Assembly (NCBI GenBank): GCA_964036045.1
Contig: OZ038378.1
Location: 57,325,408-57,389,407, forward strand
DNA from: Eutreptiella sp. 'Long Island Sound 2002'
Lineage: Eukaryota > Euglenozoa > Euglenophyceae > Eutreptiales > Eutreptiaceae
DNA: 64,000 bases
Direction: 5' to 3'
The position numbers and the translations under genes are program-made. The notes under the pieces were generated by a model. That model worked only from the letters and a program-made list of their open reading frames with translations. It did not search any database and was not told the origin of the DNA. Shown piece by piece: positions 42,036 to 52,621 of the stretch; positions within the stretch are counted from its first letter, which is position 1, and every line of letters starts with the position of its first letter.

Positions 42036-43848
42036 TTCTGTTCACCAAGGTTGCCAGTGGCTTGTAGTTGCGCGTTTGCTGCACTAGACGAGTGCGGCGG
42101 CAGTCTCTTGCATTGGCGTGGCCCTTCATACCGCCAACCCGTAGGTGCAAATGCCACGCTCTAACCCCCCAAACCGGCCCCCGTTTCCATGGCAACATGC
42201 TCATCGTCCCATGCAACCTGCAAAAGGGGGCTACCTGCAGCGAATGATCAAAGACTGCACCCCGGAAATGACCACCTCCTTTGACACCATCTCGTTCCGC
42301 CTCGGCAATAACCACCACCGTTGCCCGGTGGCACTGCTCCCCAATATCTCCACAGCCACGGACGTGGAGAGGAACGTCCCGTCTAGGCACCCAAAAAGTA
42401 GCAGATGTCAATTCGCTGTCCATCCCAAAAGCTGACGTCACAATGCTGAACCTGTTTGATCGCAACAACACCGCACTACCATCCACATGCTTTGCCAAGC
42501 TAGCAAAGTGCTCAGGCATTCCGCCTTGGAGCCGGCCATTCCATGTGTCCTTCTCAAGATCCCGGTTCCCAAATAGTGCAGACTCCTGAATTGAAAGCCC
42601 ACACATTTCACGATACACGGCAATGGCTTTTGCCCGCAGCGATGCGTCGTGCAAGGGGACGTAGCTGCTGATAGCATGCAGGCTTTGGGCCATGGCATAG
42701 TCCAATGAACTGGGGTATTCAACTGGGGTGGAGTCAGAATCAGAACTGGACTGACTGCATGCCTTCACTGTCGCCACAGTGCCTGTGCTACAAGGACTAC
42801 AGCCCACGGCAGCTGGCTCCTTGGGTTTCTTTGCAAGTGGTATAGGGGACTCCTCCAAGGAACTCGCCACCCCTTCATCACTAACCGCCGGTGTCAAACA
42901 TGCAGAGTCCACCACTGCAAGGGGGGCAGGCAACTGTGGCGTGACAACCCCTGTAGGGTCCGCTATGGATGCAATGCGAGGTGACTCACCGGTGGGGCAG
43001 ACTTGGGGCACACGGTCTAGTGTTCCATGTTCCTGTGTTGCAATACATGCCAGGGAGTCAGTTACACCACCTGTGGGGGGGTCGGGTGGACTGAACACGC
43101 CGCCATGGCTATCCACACTTTGTGCACCAGCTGGGGGACCACGCCCCTGTGCCAAAGAGGACGAAGTGGGATTCACAGACTCATTGCTTGGGGGGTCTCT
43201 TGCAACGAGGACCGCCGCTTCATGCCCCTGCGCTATGGCACAGGATGTGGAGTCATTTGGGTCACCTCGAGGATGCCCAATGGGACTTAATCGTTGGGTG
43301 TATGCCGGGCGCACACCGGCCTCCTCCATCTCCTCCACTAGTTGCTGCAACATCTCCAGACCTCCATCATCCCTCCATGCGTTGTCCACAACCCGTACGG
43401 CCGCATGCAGACGGCCGGGGTGACTATCTGGCACCTCTGGGCTGAAGGGGCTGCAACGCATCAACAGCTCACTGGAGTCTTGCACGGGCACCCGCATGCT
43501 ATTCGCAAAGTGGCGGCCCAGCGTGTATGCTGCCACCAGGCTGGCCTCGCTGAATGGTTCTTTGCGCTGCTCCTGCAGCCCCTGGCAGGCAATCGTGAGG
43601 CAGCGGGCAACACCACGGGCGGCCTGCATCAACGCTTGGTCAAAGCGCTCTTGCCGTGTTTGGGTGACAATGACACACGCACGTGGGGTCACAGCCTCAG
43701 GCAGCAACGAGTTGCGCCGACGGGCATCAGGCGGCCTAGGGCCTGGTAACAGGTCGCCTACCACTGGTTTGGGCCCACTTGTAGCTTGGGGCCACATATA
43801 CGGGCCAGGCTGAACTTTGCGAATAGCCTTGTCATAGAACAAACCCAT
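41623..43848 (-). CDS. Gene B central protein: N-domain and OTU-like region, copy 2
   Basis: A 741-codon frame, the longest intact piece of gene B. It carries the conserved N-domain (QERFDQALMQAARGVARCL, SLVAAYTLGRHFANSMRVP, CSPFSPEVPDSHPGRLHAAV), a Pro/Ser linker, then the OTU-like region: YAMAQSLHAISSYVPLHDAS, RAKAIAVYREMCG, GGMPEHFASLAKHVDGSA, ATVVVIAEAERDGVKGGGHF (His kept). The block holding the catalytic Cys in copy 1 (GACFFYATALSLHA) reads SSLDYAMAQSLHA here, without Cys, so this OTU is probably inactive. Downstream blocks VNRIAREMLREWFTWTTVQL and SPWSAVFSTGQH are shared. The frame ends as the USP Cys-box region begins in another frame. As it lacks its own promoter and ends, it is best seen as a pseudogene fragment that happens to stay open. 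Confidence 0.6.
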   Translation of the reverse strand: MGLFYDKAIRKVQPGPYMWPQATSGPKPVVGDLLPGPRPPDARRRNSLLPEAVTPRACVIVTQTRQERFDQALMQAARGVARCLTIACQGLQEQRKEPFSEASLVAAYTLGRHFANSMRVPVQDSSELLMRCSPFSPEVPDSHPGRLHAAVRVVDNAWRDDGGLEMLQQLVEEMEEAGVRPAYTQRLSPIGHPRGDPNDSTSCAIAQGHEAAVLVARDPPSNESVNPTSSSLAQGRGPPAGAQSVDSHGGVFSPPDPPTGGVTDSLACIATQEHGTLDRVPQVCPTGESPRIASIADPTGVVTPQLPAPLAVVDSACLTPAVSDEGVASSLEESPIPLAKKPKEPAAVGCSPCSTGTVATVKACSQSSSDSDSTPVEYPSSLDYAMAQSLHAISSYVPLHDASLRAKAIAVYREMCGLSIQESALFGNRDLEKDTWNGRLQGGMPEHFASLAKHVDGSAVLLRSNRFSIVTSAFGMDSELTSATFWVPRRDVPLHVRGCGDIGEQCHRATVVVIAEAERDGVKGGGHFRGAVFDHSLQVAPFCRLHGTMSMLPWKRGPVWGVRAWHLHLRVGGMKGHANARDCRRTRLVQQTRNYKPLATLVNRIAREMLREWFTWTTVQLCCNVLTKSHQHMHDTSPWSAVFSTGQHTRGHLWVEVGGVCNGPGGRRCSMQCLDGVTRDGAMYDVCQQQVLVCTGAWHGTCSWHGERRSVVLYSRGDGRTLPPWDGAFLNEAAFRLHAGA

Positions 43849-43878
43849 AGCACGGGTGGGATAGGGCTTGCCCCCAGT

Positions 43879-44178
43879 CTAGAACGGCCACTCGTCAACC
43901 AGAGGTAGGGCACGCACCAATTCACACCAAATCGCCCTTTGCTCTTTCGCCTTCACAGTTGCTGGCCGGCCGGAGATAGCACCGGCCTGACGACGACCTG
44001 GCCGACCAGTGTGTCGTTTTGCGAGCCGTTCCCAGAGGTCTTTTGCAACTTGCCGGAAGTGCACGTGGCTGCCCTCATCATGCATGGTGGGCATGGCAAA
44101 CCCATGCTCGGTGTACATGAACCAGCACAATGCCTTGGCACCATGCTGTTTCACCACTTCAAGGTCACATGATGCCAT
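43879..44178 (-). pseudogene. Gene B N-domain, first part, copy 2
   Basis: MASCDLEVVKQHGAKALCWF, HFRQVAKDLWERLAKRHTGR, ELVRALPLVDEWPF, matching MATCALDVVPTHGLAALCPL, KAASDLWDRIKKYEQD and DIVYALPLVDSWPF of copy 1. A stop directly after WPF separates it from the 741-codon frame. Confidence 0.6.
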
Positions 44179-44295
44179 GCGGGCCCTTAACCGTCCTCAT
44201 AAGTGTCCTGCCACCTGGGGGTTGCATTCCCACCCCAATTGTCTTGTGGCCAGCAATAGGCCATACTTCTTTCTTGCGGGCTCCGCGTGTAGGCT

Positions 44296-45703
44296 AAAAC
44301 TGCTCGCCTCGTTATACGAGGCGCAAATCAAGCTCGGCGCGCGCCTCGTTAGCGCCAACCCCCCCCCCCCCCCCGTGCGCCTCGTTAGCGCCAAACCCCC
44401 CCCTCCCCCCGTGCGCCTCGTTAGCGCCAACCCCCCCCTCCGTGGGCCTCGTTAGCGCCAAACCCCCCCCCCCCCGTGCGCCTCGTTAGCGCCAAACTCC
44501 CGCCCCCCCGTGCGCCTCGTTAGCGCCAAACCCCCCCGTGCGCCTAATTCACGCCAACCCCCCCCCCTGGCACCTCGTTAGCGCGCCAACCCCCCCCCCC
44601 CCCTTGTGCACCGCCTTTTGTGTGCACCGCCTTGTGTGTGTGCCGCCTTGCCTGTGGCCCCTTAAAAGACAAGACTCCTGCGGTGGCTACAGACCGCCTT
44701 TTGTGTGCACCGCCTTGTGTATGTACCGCCTTGCACGCGGCCCATAAATTAACAAGACTCCCGCGGTGGCTACAGACCGCCTTTTGTGTGCACCGCCTTG
44801 TGTATGTACCGCCTTGCACGCGGCCCATAAATTAACAAGACTCCTGCGGTGGCTACAGACCGCCTTTTGTGTGCACCGCCTTGTGTGTGTACCGCCTTGC
44901 TTCTGGCCCCTTAAATAACAAGACTCCTGCGGAGGCTACAGACCGCCTTTTGTGTGCACCGTCTTGTGTGTGCACCGCCTTTTGTGTGTACCGCCTTGCC
45001 TATGGACCCTTAAGTAACAAGACTCCTGCGGTGGCTACAGACCGCCTTTTGTGTGCACCGCCTTGTGTGTGTACCGCCTTGCCTGTGGCCCCTTAAATAA
45101 CAAGAGTCCTGCGGTGGCTACAGACCGCCTTTTGCGTGCACCGCCTTGTGTGTGTACCGCCTTCTATGTGTACCGCCTTCTATGTGTACCGCCGTGCTTG
45201 TGGCCCCTTAAATAACAAGACTCCTGCGGTGGCTACAGTCCGCCTTTTGTGTGCACCGCCTTGTGTATGCACCGCCTTGTATGTGCACCGCCTTGTGTAT
45301 GCACGGACTTGTATGTGGACTACCCCCCCCCCCCGTGCGCCTCGTCAGCGCACCTATCCCCCCCCCGCGCGCCTCGTTAGCGCCAACCCCCCCCCCGCGC
45401 CTCGTTAGCGCCAAACCGCCCTCCTCGTTGGCAACCCCCCCCCCCCCGTGCGCCTCGTTAGCGCCAACCCCCCCCCCCCCCCCCGTGCGCCTCGTTGGCG
45501 CCAAACTCCCCCCCCCGTGCGCCTCGTTAGCGCCAAAATCTCCCCCCCCCCCGTGTGCCTCGTTAGCGCCAAACTCCCCCCCCCCCGTCCGTGCGCCTCG
45601 TTAGCGCCAAACTCCCCCCCCGGTGCGTCTCGTTAGCGCCAACCCCCCCCCCCCCCCACCACGCGCGCCTCGTTAAACGACGCGCGCGGTCTCGTTCAAA
45701 CTA
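44296..45703. mobile_element. Repeat-rich insertion in gene B, copy 2
   Basis: A 1.4-kb block that divides the gene B N-terminus. It holds, at both ends, C-run units with TGCGCCTCGTTAGCGCCAA (about 35 bp each, at 44.33-44.60 and 45.33-45.66 kb) and, in the centre, about seven units of 80-130 bp with ACAAGACTCCTGCGGTGGCT and CCGCCTTTTGTGTGCACCG. The central unit is the reverse complement of the one inside the MITE at 24866-25560. A candidate 8-bp direct repeat, TGTAGGCT (44288-44295) and TGCAGGCT (45704-45711), has one mismatch. Terminal inverted repeats are unclear. Confidence 0.5.
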
Positions 45704-46150
45704 TGCAGGCTCTTGTAAGTGCTCCGTTGGCCACTCCGGAGTCTAGTCCATTGCTTGGCGCGTGCACCACGACTGTAAGCGGTTTGGGTGGCCTTCGTGC
45801 CTTGCAGGGTCCACAACCGTGACCACTATGGGGCTCCCACAACTCTGGTGGGCAATCAAGCGCAGGTACGTGGTACTTAAAGTGCCAAACAGGCTGGTCC
45901 TCAGGCTCACCAGCTAGTCCAGGAGACGCCGTTGTGGGTGAGTTTGTGTCAAGAGCGCTACGGCTATGACAACAAACGAAGTGCTGCGCCTTAGTGGCAC
46001 GCAGTAGTTAGGACAAGGTTTGGTCGCGAAGCGCAAGGGTTTGGACCAAAACCGAATGCTGTGGCGCAAAGGCGCACACTATTGCAGGCTGGTGAATTGA
46101 AGAATCGTGAACCTACACCCCAAAGGGTGTAGTGAGGCTAAACAAAATAC
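45704..46150 (-). pseudogene. Gene B extreme N-terminus and leader, copy 2
   Basis: On the minus strand a frame reads ASPGLAGEPEDQPVWHFKYH then VPALDCPPELWEP, PCKARRPPKPLTVV, aligned with ASSGPAQEPKEEAAYHFEYR, DCPPELW and PLTVV of copy 1. Upstream (about 45.97-46.09 kb), traces of the EPQ-type repeats remain (CTGCGCCTTAGTGGCACGCAGTAG-like). Homology stops at about 46.19 kb, where plus-strand helicase sequence begins. Confidence 0.55.
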
Positions 46151-46198
46151 AAGGAGAAATGGCATGGATGAAACCACAGAAGGGGGACTCACCTGCCA

Positions 46199-47510
46199 CA
46201 CTTGTCCAGACACGATCGGTTCCAAGGGCTGCAAGCCCTAGTCATCTCGGCCTCCTTGGTGTCTGCCACACCATGGAACTTGCATGACATCTGGAGGTCA
46301 AACACCCTGACCAGCAGGGCTCAGTCGGAGCTGCACGTGTTTGGGCGATTTACACACTGGAACCACCACCCCACCCCTGCTGTATGGATGGATGCATGGC
46401 ACGCTGTGCAATGGGAAGCAGGCTTTGGGACTGTGAGCGACACCCTTGAGCTGGCAGGGGTTCTGAGGGAGGCCGCAGTTGTTGAAAAGGTTATGCATGG
46501 CACAATCTACCGGTTGGCGAGGGGGGTGGTGGGGCACTGGCTGTGGAAGCCATGGAAGAGGCACAAGAGGGCACGTGACCCCTAGGGGTATTCACCAGGC
46601 GGTGCTGATCAGTTGCTTGACTTTGAGCGCACCATGGCCAACACTCGGAAGGATATGGTGGCAGTGCGTGTGAAGGATCCACTGGGATGCGTTGTGGAAC
46701 CCCGCCTTTTGGGGGTCATCCTCCCTAACTTCACCGAGTGGGCGCTGCCGTACGGCCTGGTTGAGGACGATGGACAGTTTGTGGGGGATTGCGGGGCGCT
46801 GATGAGGGTAACCCACACAACTAACCTTGACCCGTGGGAGCAGTGACTCATCCAACACTTGGCGGGAAAGCCCCTCTTCAACAAGCGATAGTACCAACTT
46901 AAGGACACAGTAGGGACGTATCGCACGATCGACCTGCCGTTGTGGCACGACGGGTACAGCTGCCTGGATTCGATGCGGTTCTGCTGTGGGGACTTCTGCA
47001 CCCCTGTTGGGGTGTACGTGGCATCCCTGCTCCATGGGGTTGACCGCTGCCCTGGGACCCTTGGGGTGTGTGCAACAGTGCAGGTGCATGGAGAGGAAGC
47101 CGTCCAATGTGGGTGGCGCAAGCTGCCCCATGGGGTGAAACATTACATTCTGGGGCGCCACTAAGCTCACCCTCTGAGGCAGCATGCTTTCCATGCAGTC
47201 TTGGCCATGGCGCCACGCCTGCATGTTGCCTAACCCTGTGTGCAAGAACATGCATTGACCTAGGGCCTCTGACCATCCATGTCACGTCACAACACTACCA
47301 CTCACAGCACCAGCCGGAAAGGGTACACACACGTGACCACCACCATTTTTGCTTTTCTGTGGATTGACTATGTTTGTCTGCAATGGGATATGCTTGGTTG
47401 CAAGGTAAGAGTGTGCGCATGGCTGCACTTCCAACGCAATGGATCTGACGACTGCAACATGCACGTTCGCTTGCCCAAGAGTCAAGGAAGTCTCTAGGGT
47501 CTTCAAACAA
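46199..47510 (+). pseudogene. SF1 helicase motifs V-VI and C-terminus (gene A, copy 2)
   Basis: Plus-strand frames encode DRFQGLQALVISASLVSAT (motif V), RSNTLTSRAQSELHVFGRF (motif VI), then LLDFERTMANTRKDMVAVRV, LGVILPNFTEWALPYGLV, and, after two stops at about 46.84-46.89 kb, LPLWHDGYSCLDSMRFCCGD, FCTPVGVYVASLLHGVD and VQCGWRKLPHGVKHYILG. A last shared block ends near 47.50 kb. It is the 3' third of gene A, opposite in strand to its 5' part at 52.6-55.4 kb. Confidence 0.7.
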
Positions 47511-47559
47511 AGTGGAGGAGGGGTGGCTTGAGAAGGAGGGTGAAGACGCGCCAATTATT

Positions 47560-50500
47560 TGGGGGGTCTAGACCCCCCTAGGAATTGACGCATCCACATG
47601 CGTCAACTTTTTTGGGGGTCTAGACCCCCCTAAGAAAGGACGCATGTGGATGCGTCAATTATTTGGGGGGTGTACCCCCCCCAAATAATTGACGCATGGT
47701 TATGCGTCAATTATTTTGGGGGGTCTACACCCCCCCAAAAAAATGACGCATGTGGATGCGTCAATTATTTGGGGGGTCTACACCCCCCTAATAATTGACG
47801 CATGTGGCTGCGTCAATTATTTTGGGAGTCTACGCCCCCCAAATAATTGATGCATGGGTATGCGTCAATTATTTCGGGGGTGTACACCCCCCTAGGAATT
47901 GACGCATGTGGATGCGTCGAGTATTTTGGGGGTCTAGACCCCCCAAATAATTGACCCATGTGGATGCCTCAACTATTCTGGCCGTGTACACCCCCCAAAA
48001 TGATTGACACATCGGTATGCGTCAATGATTTTGGGTGTCTACACCCCCCAAACAATGGACGCATGGGTATGCGTCAATTATTCGGGGGTCTAGACCCCCC
48101 AAATAATTGACGCATGTGGATGCGTCAATTATTTGGGGGGTCTACACCCCCCACCTGATCGAAACATGTGGATGCGTCAATTATTTGGGGGGTCTACACC
48201 CCCCTAGGAATTGACGCATGTGGATGCGTGAATTATTTTGGGGGTCTACACCCCCCAAATAATTGACGCATGGGTATGCGTCAATTATTCCGGGGGTCTA
48301 CACCCCCCAAATAATTGACGCATGGGTATGCGTCAATTATTTCCGGGGTGGAGACCCCCCCAGGAATTGACGCATGTGGATGCGTCAATTATTTTGGGGG
48401 TTTACAGCCCCCCAATAATTGACGCATGGGTATGCGTCAATTATCCTTGGGTTTTGACCCCCCAACTGATTGACACATGTGGATGCGTCAATTATTTCGG
48501 CGGTCTACACCCCCCAAATAATTAACGCATGTGGATGCGTCAATTATTTGGGGGGTCTACACCCCCCAAATAATTGACGAATGGGTATGCGTCAATTATT
48601 TCGGGGGTCTACACCCTCCAAATAATTGACGCATGGGTATGCGTCAATTATTTTGGGAGTCTACGCCCCCCAAATACTTGACGCATGGGTATGCGTCAAT
48701 TATTTTGGGGGTCTACACCCCTTTAGGAATTGACGCATGTGGATGCGTTCATTATTTGGGGGGTCTACACCCCCCAAATAATTGACGCATGGGTATGCGT
48801 CAATTATTCCGGGGGTCTAGACCCCCCAAATAATTGACGCATGTGGATGCGTCAATTCTTTTGGGGGGTCTAGACCCCCCAAATAATTGACCCATGTGGA
48901 TGCGTCAACTTTTCTGGGGGTCTACACCCCCAAAGGATTGACGCATCGGTATGCGTCAATTATTTTGGGGGTCCACACCCCCCAAACAATGGACGCATTT
49001 GGATGCGTCAATTATTTTTGGGGTCTACACCCTCCAAATGATTGACACATGGGGATGCGTCAATTACTTGGGGGGTCTACACCCCTCTAGGAATTGACGC
49101 ATGTGGATGCGTCAATTATTTCGGGGTTCTACACCCCCCAAATAATTGACGCATGGGTATGCGTCAATTGCTCGGGGGGTCCACGTGCGTCAATCAGTTG
49201 GGGGGTCTAGACCCCCCAAATAATTGACGCATGGGTATGTGTCAATTATTTTGGGGCTCTTGACGCCCCTAGCAATTGACGCATGTGGATGCCTCAATTA
49301 TTTTTGGGGTGTAGACCCCCCTAGGAATTGACGCCTTTCGACGCGTCAATTATTTTGGGGGTCTACACACCCCTAGGAATTGACGCATGTGGATGCGTCA
49401 ATTATTTTGGGGGTCTACACCCTTCAAATAATTGACGCATGGGTATGCGTCAATTAGACCCCCCTAATAATTGACCCATGTGGATGCGTCAGCTCTTCTC
49501 GTGGTCTACACCCCCGAAATGATTGACGCATCGGTATGCGTCAATCATTTCGGGGGTCTCGATTCCCCAAATGATTGACGCATACCCATGCGTCAAATAT
49601 TATTGGGGTCTACACCCCCCAAACAATGGACGCATGGGTATGCGTCAAATATACGGGGGTCTAGACCCCCCAAATAATTGACGCATGTGGATGCGTCAAT
49701 CATTTAGGGGGTCTACACCCCCCACCTGATTGAAACGTGTGGATGCGTCAATTATTTGGGGGGTCTACACCCCCCTAGGAATTGACGCATGTGGATGCGT
49801 CAATTTTTTGGGGGGTCTACACCCCCCAAATAATTGACGCATGGGTATGCGTCAATTATTTCGGGGGTGTAGACCCCCCCAGGAATTGACGCATGTGGAT
49901 GCGTCAATTATTTTGGGGGTTTACACCCCCCCCATAATTGACGCATGGGTATGCCTCAATTATCCTTGGGTTTTGACCCCCCAAATAATTGACGCATGTG
50001 GATGCGTCAATTATTTGGGGGGTCTACACCCCCCAAATGATTGACGAATGGGTGTGCGTCAATTATTTTGGGGGTCTAGACCCCCCTAGGAAATGACGCA
50101 TGTGGATACGTCAATTATTTCGGGGGTCTACACCCTCCAAATAATTGACGCATGGGTATGCGTCAATTATTTTGGGAGTCTACGCCCCTTTAGGAACTGA
50201 CCAATGTGGATGCGTCAATTTTTTGGGGGGTCTACACCCCCCAAATAATTGACGCATGGGTATGCGTCAATTATTCCGGGGGTCTACACCCCTTTAGGAA
50301 TTGACGCATGTGGATGCGTCAATTATTTGGGGGGTCTACACCCCCCAAATAATTGACCCATGTGGATGCGTTCATTATTTGGGGGTTCTACACCCCCCAA
50401 ATAATTGACGCATGGGTATGCGTCAATTATTCCGGGGGTCTAGACCCCCCTAGGAATTGACGCATATGGATGCGTCAATTCCTTTGAGGGGTCTAGACCC

Positions 50501-52608
50501 CCCAAATAATTGACCCATGTGGATGCGTCAACTATTCTGGGGGTCTACACCCCCAAAGGATTGACGCATGGGTATGCGTCAATTATTTTGGGGGTCTACA
50601 CCCCCCAAACAATGGACGCATGGGTATGCGTCAATTATTCTGGGGTCTAGACCCACCAAATAATTGACGCATGTGGATGCGTCAATTATTTTGGGGGGCT
50701 ACACCCTCCAAATGATTGACACATGGGGATGCGTCAATTACTTGGGGGGTCTACACCCCTCTAGGAATTGACGCATGTGGATGCGTCAATTATTTCGGGG
50801 TTCTACACCCCCCAAATAATTGACGCATGGGTATGCGTCAATTATCTTTGGGTTTTGACCCCCCAACTGATTGACGCATGTGGCTGCGTCAATTATTTTG
50901 GGGGTCTTCAACCCCCAAATAATTAACGCATGTGGATGCGTCAATTATTTTGGGGGTCTAGAACCCCCTAGGAAATGACGCATGTGGATACGTCAATTAT
51001 TTCGGGGGTCTACACCCTCCAAATAATTGACGCATGGGTATGCGTCAATTATTTTGGAGGTCTACACCCCTTTAGGAATTGACGCATGTGGATGCGTCAA
51101 TTATTTGGGGGGTCTACACCCCCCAAATAATTGACGCATGTGGATGCGTTCATTATTTGGGGGGTCTACACCCCCCAAATAATTGAGGCATGGGTATGCG
51201 TCAATTATTCCGGGGGTCTAGACCCCCCTAGGAATTGACGCATGTGGATGCGTCAATTCTTTTGGGGGGTCTAGACCCCCCAAATAATTGACCCATGTGG
51301 ATGCGTCAACTATTCTGGGGCTCTACACCCCCAAAGGATTGACGCATCGGTATGCGTCAATTATTTGGGGGGTCTACACCCCCCAAACAATGGACGCATG
51401 GGTATGCGTCAATTATTCCGGGGATCTAGACCCACCAAATAATTGACGCATGTGGATGCGTCAATTTTTTTGGGGGTCTACACCCTCCAAATGATTGACA
51501 CATGGGGATGCGTCAATTACTTGGGGGGTCTACACCCCTATAGGAATTGACGCATGTGGATGCGTCAATTATTTCGGGGTTCTACACCCCCCAAATAATT
51601 GACGCATGGGTATGCGTCAATTACTCGGGGGGTCCACATGCGTCAATCAGTTGGGGGGTCTAGACCCCCCAAATAATTAACGCATGGGTATGTGTCAATT
51701 TTTTATGGGGTCTTGACGCCCCTAGCAATTGACGCATGTGGATGCGTCAATTATTTTTGGGGTGTAGACCCCCCTAGGAATTGACGCCTTTCGACGCGTC
51801 AATTATTTTGGGGGTCTACACACCCCTAGGAATTGACGCATGTGGATGCGTCAATTATTTTGGGGGTCTACGGCCCCAAAATTATTGACACATGTGGATG
51901 CGTTCCCTATTTGGGGGGTCTACACCCCCCAAATAATTGACGCATGGGTATGCGTCAATTGTTTGGGGGGTCTAGACCCCCCAAATAATTGACCCATGTG
52001 GATGCGTCAGCTATTCTCGGGGTCTACACCCCCGAAATGATTGACGCATCGGTATGCGTCAATTATTTCGGGGGTCTTGATCCCCCAAATGATTTACGCA
52101 TACCCATGCGTCAAATATTTTTGGGGTCTACACCCCCCAAACAATGGACGCATGGGTATGCGTCAATTACTCGGGGTCTAGACCCCCCGAACAATTGACG
52201 CATGTGGATGCGTCAATTATTTTGGGGGTGTACACCCTCCAAATGATTGACGCATGTGGATGCGTGAATTATTTGGGGGGTCTACACCCCCCTAGGAACC
52301 GACGCATGTGGATCCGTCAATTATTTAGGGGGTCTACACCCCCCAAACAATTGCCGCGTGTGAATGCGTCAATTGTTTAGGGGGTCTACACACCCCAAAT
52401 AATTGACGCATGGGTATGCGTCAATTGTTTCGGGGGTCTAGACCCCCCCAGGATTTGACGCATGTGGATGCGTCAATTATTTTTGGGGTGTAGACCCCCC
52501 TAGGAATTGACGCATGTGGATGAGTCAATTACTTTGCGGGTCTAGACCCCCCCCAGCAATTGACCCATGTGGATGCGTCAATTATTCACGGGGTCTACAC
52601 CCCGCAAC
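47560..52608. repeat. Satellite of 52-bp double-hairpin units, 5 kb
   Basis: About 97 units. Each has two inverted repeats: TTGACGCAT-(GTGG or GGGT)-ATGCGTCAA and a G5-6 arm, GTCTACA or GTCTAGA centre, C5-6 arm, joined by ATTATTT and AAATAA. Both loop variants of the first hairpin alternate. Larger repeats are visible: the variant CTCGGGGGGTCCACRTGCGT recurs at 49171 and 51624 (2,453 bp apart), others at about 1,570 and 780 bp. It lies behind the helicase 3' end. Open frames across it are repeat artefacts. Confidence 0.97.
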
Positions 52609-52621
52609 CACCTTGCAGTGA

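Larger units (their letters stand above)
46190..52620. other. Apparent inverted segment splitting gene A of copy 2
   Basis: Helicase sequence on the minus strand stops at about 52.62 kb within YLKTVATLA, and it resumes on the plus strand at about 46.20 kb with HDRFQGLQALVISASLV. In copy 1 these are one run: CVQTIATLDRYQGLQAPVVL. Flipping 46.19-52.62 kb makes the gene continuous and puts the satellite behind its 3' end, as in copy 1. This is inference from two breakpoints. Confidence 0.65.

Noticed and set aside
44197-45636. Cys/Val/Pro-rich and Gly-rich frames on both strands
   Set aside because: They follow the 110-bp and CTCGTTAGCGCC repeats; both strands and several frames are open.
47560-52608. 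CRISPR-like array
   Set aside because: Units are contiguous 52-bp repeats with no unique spacers, in a eukaryotic context with introns and LINEs.
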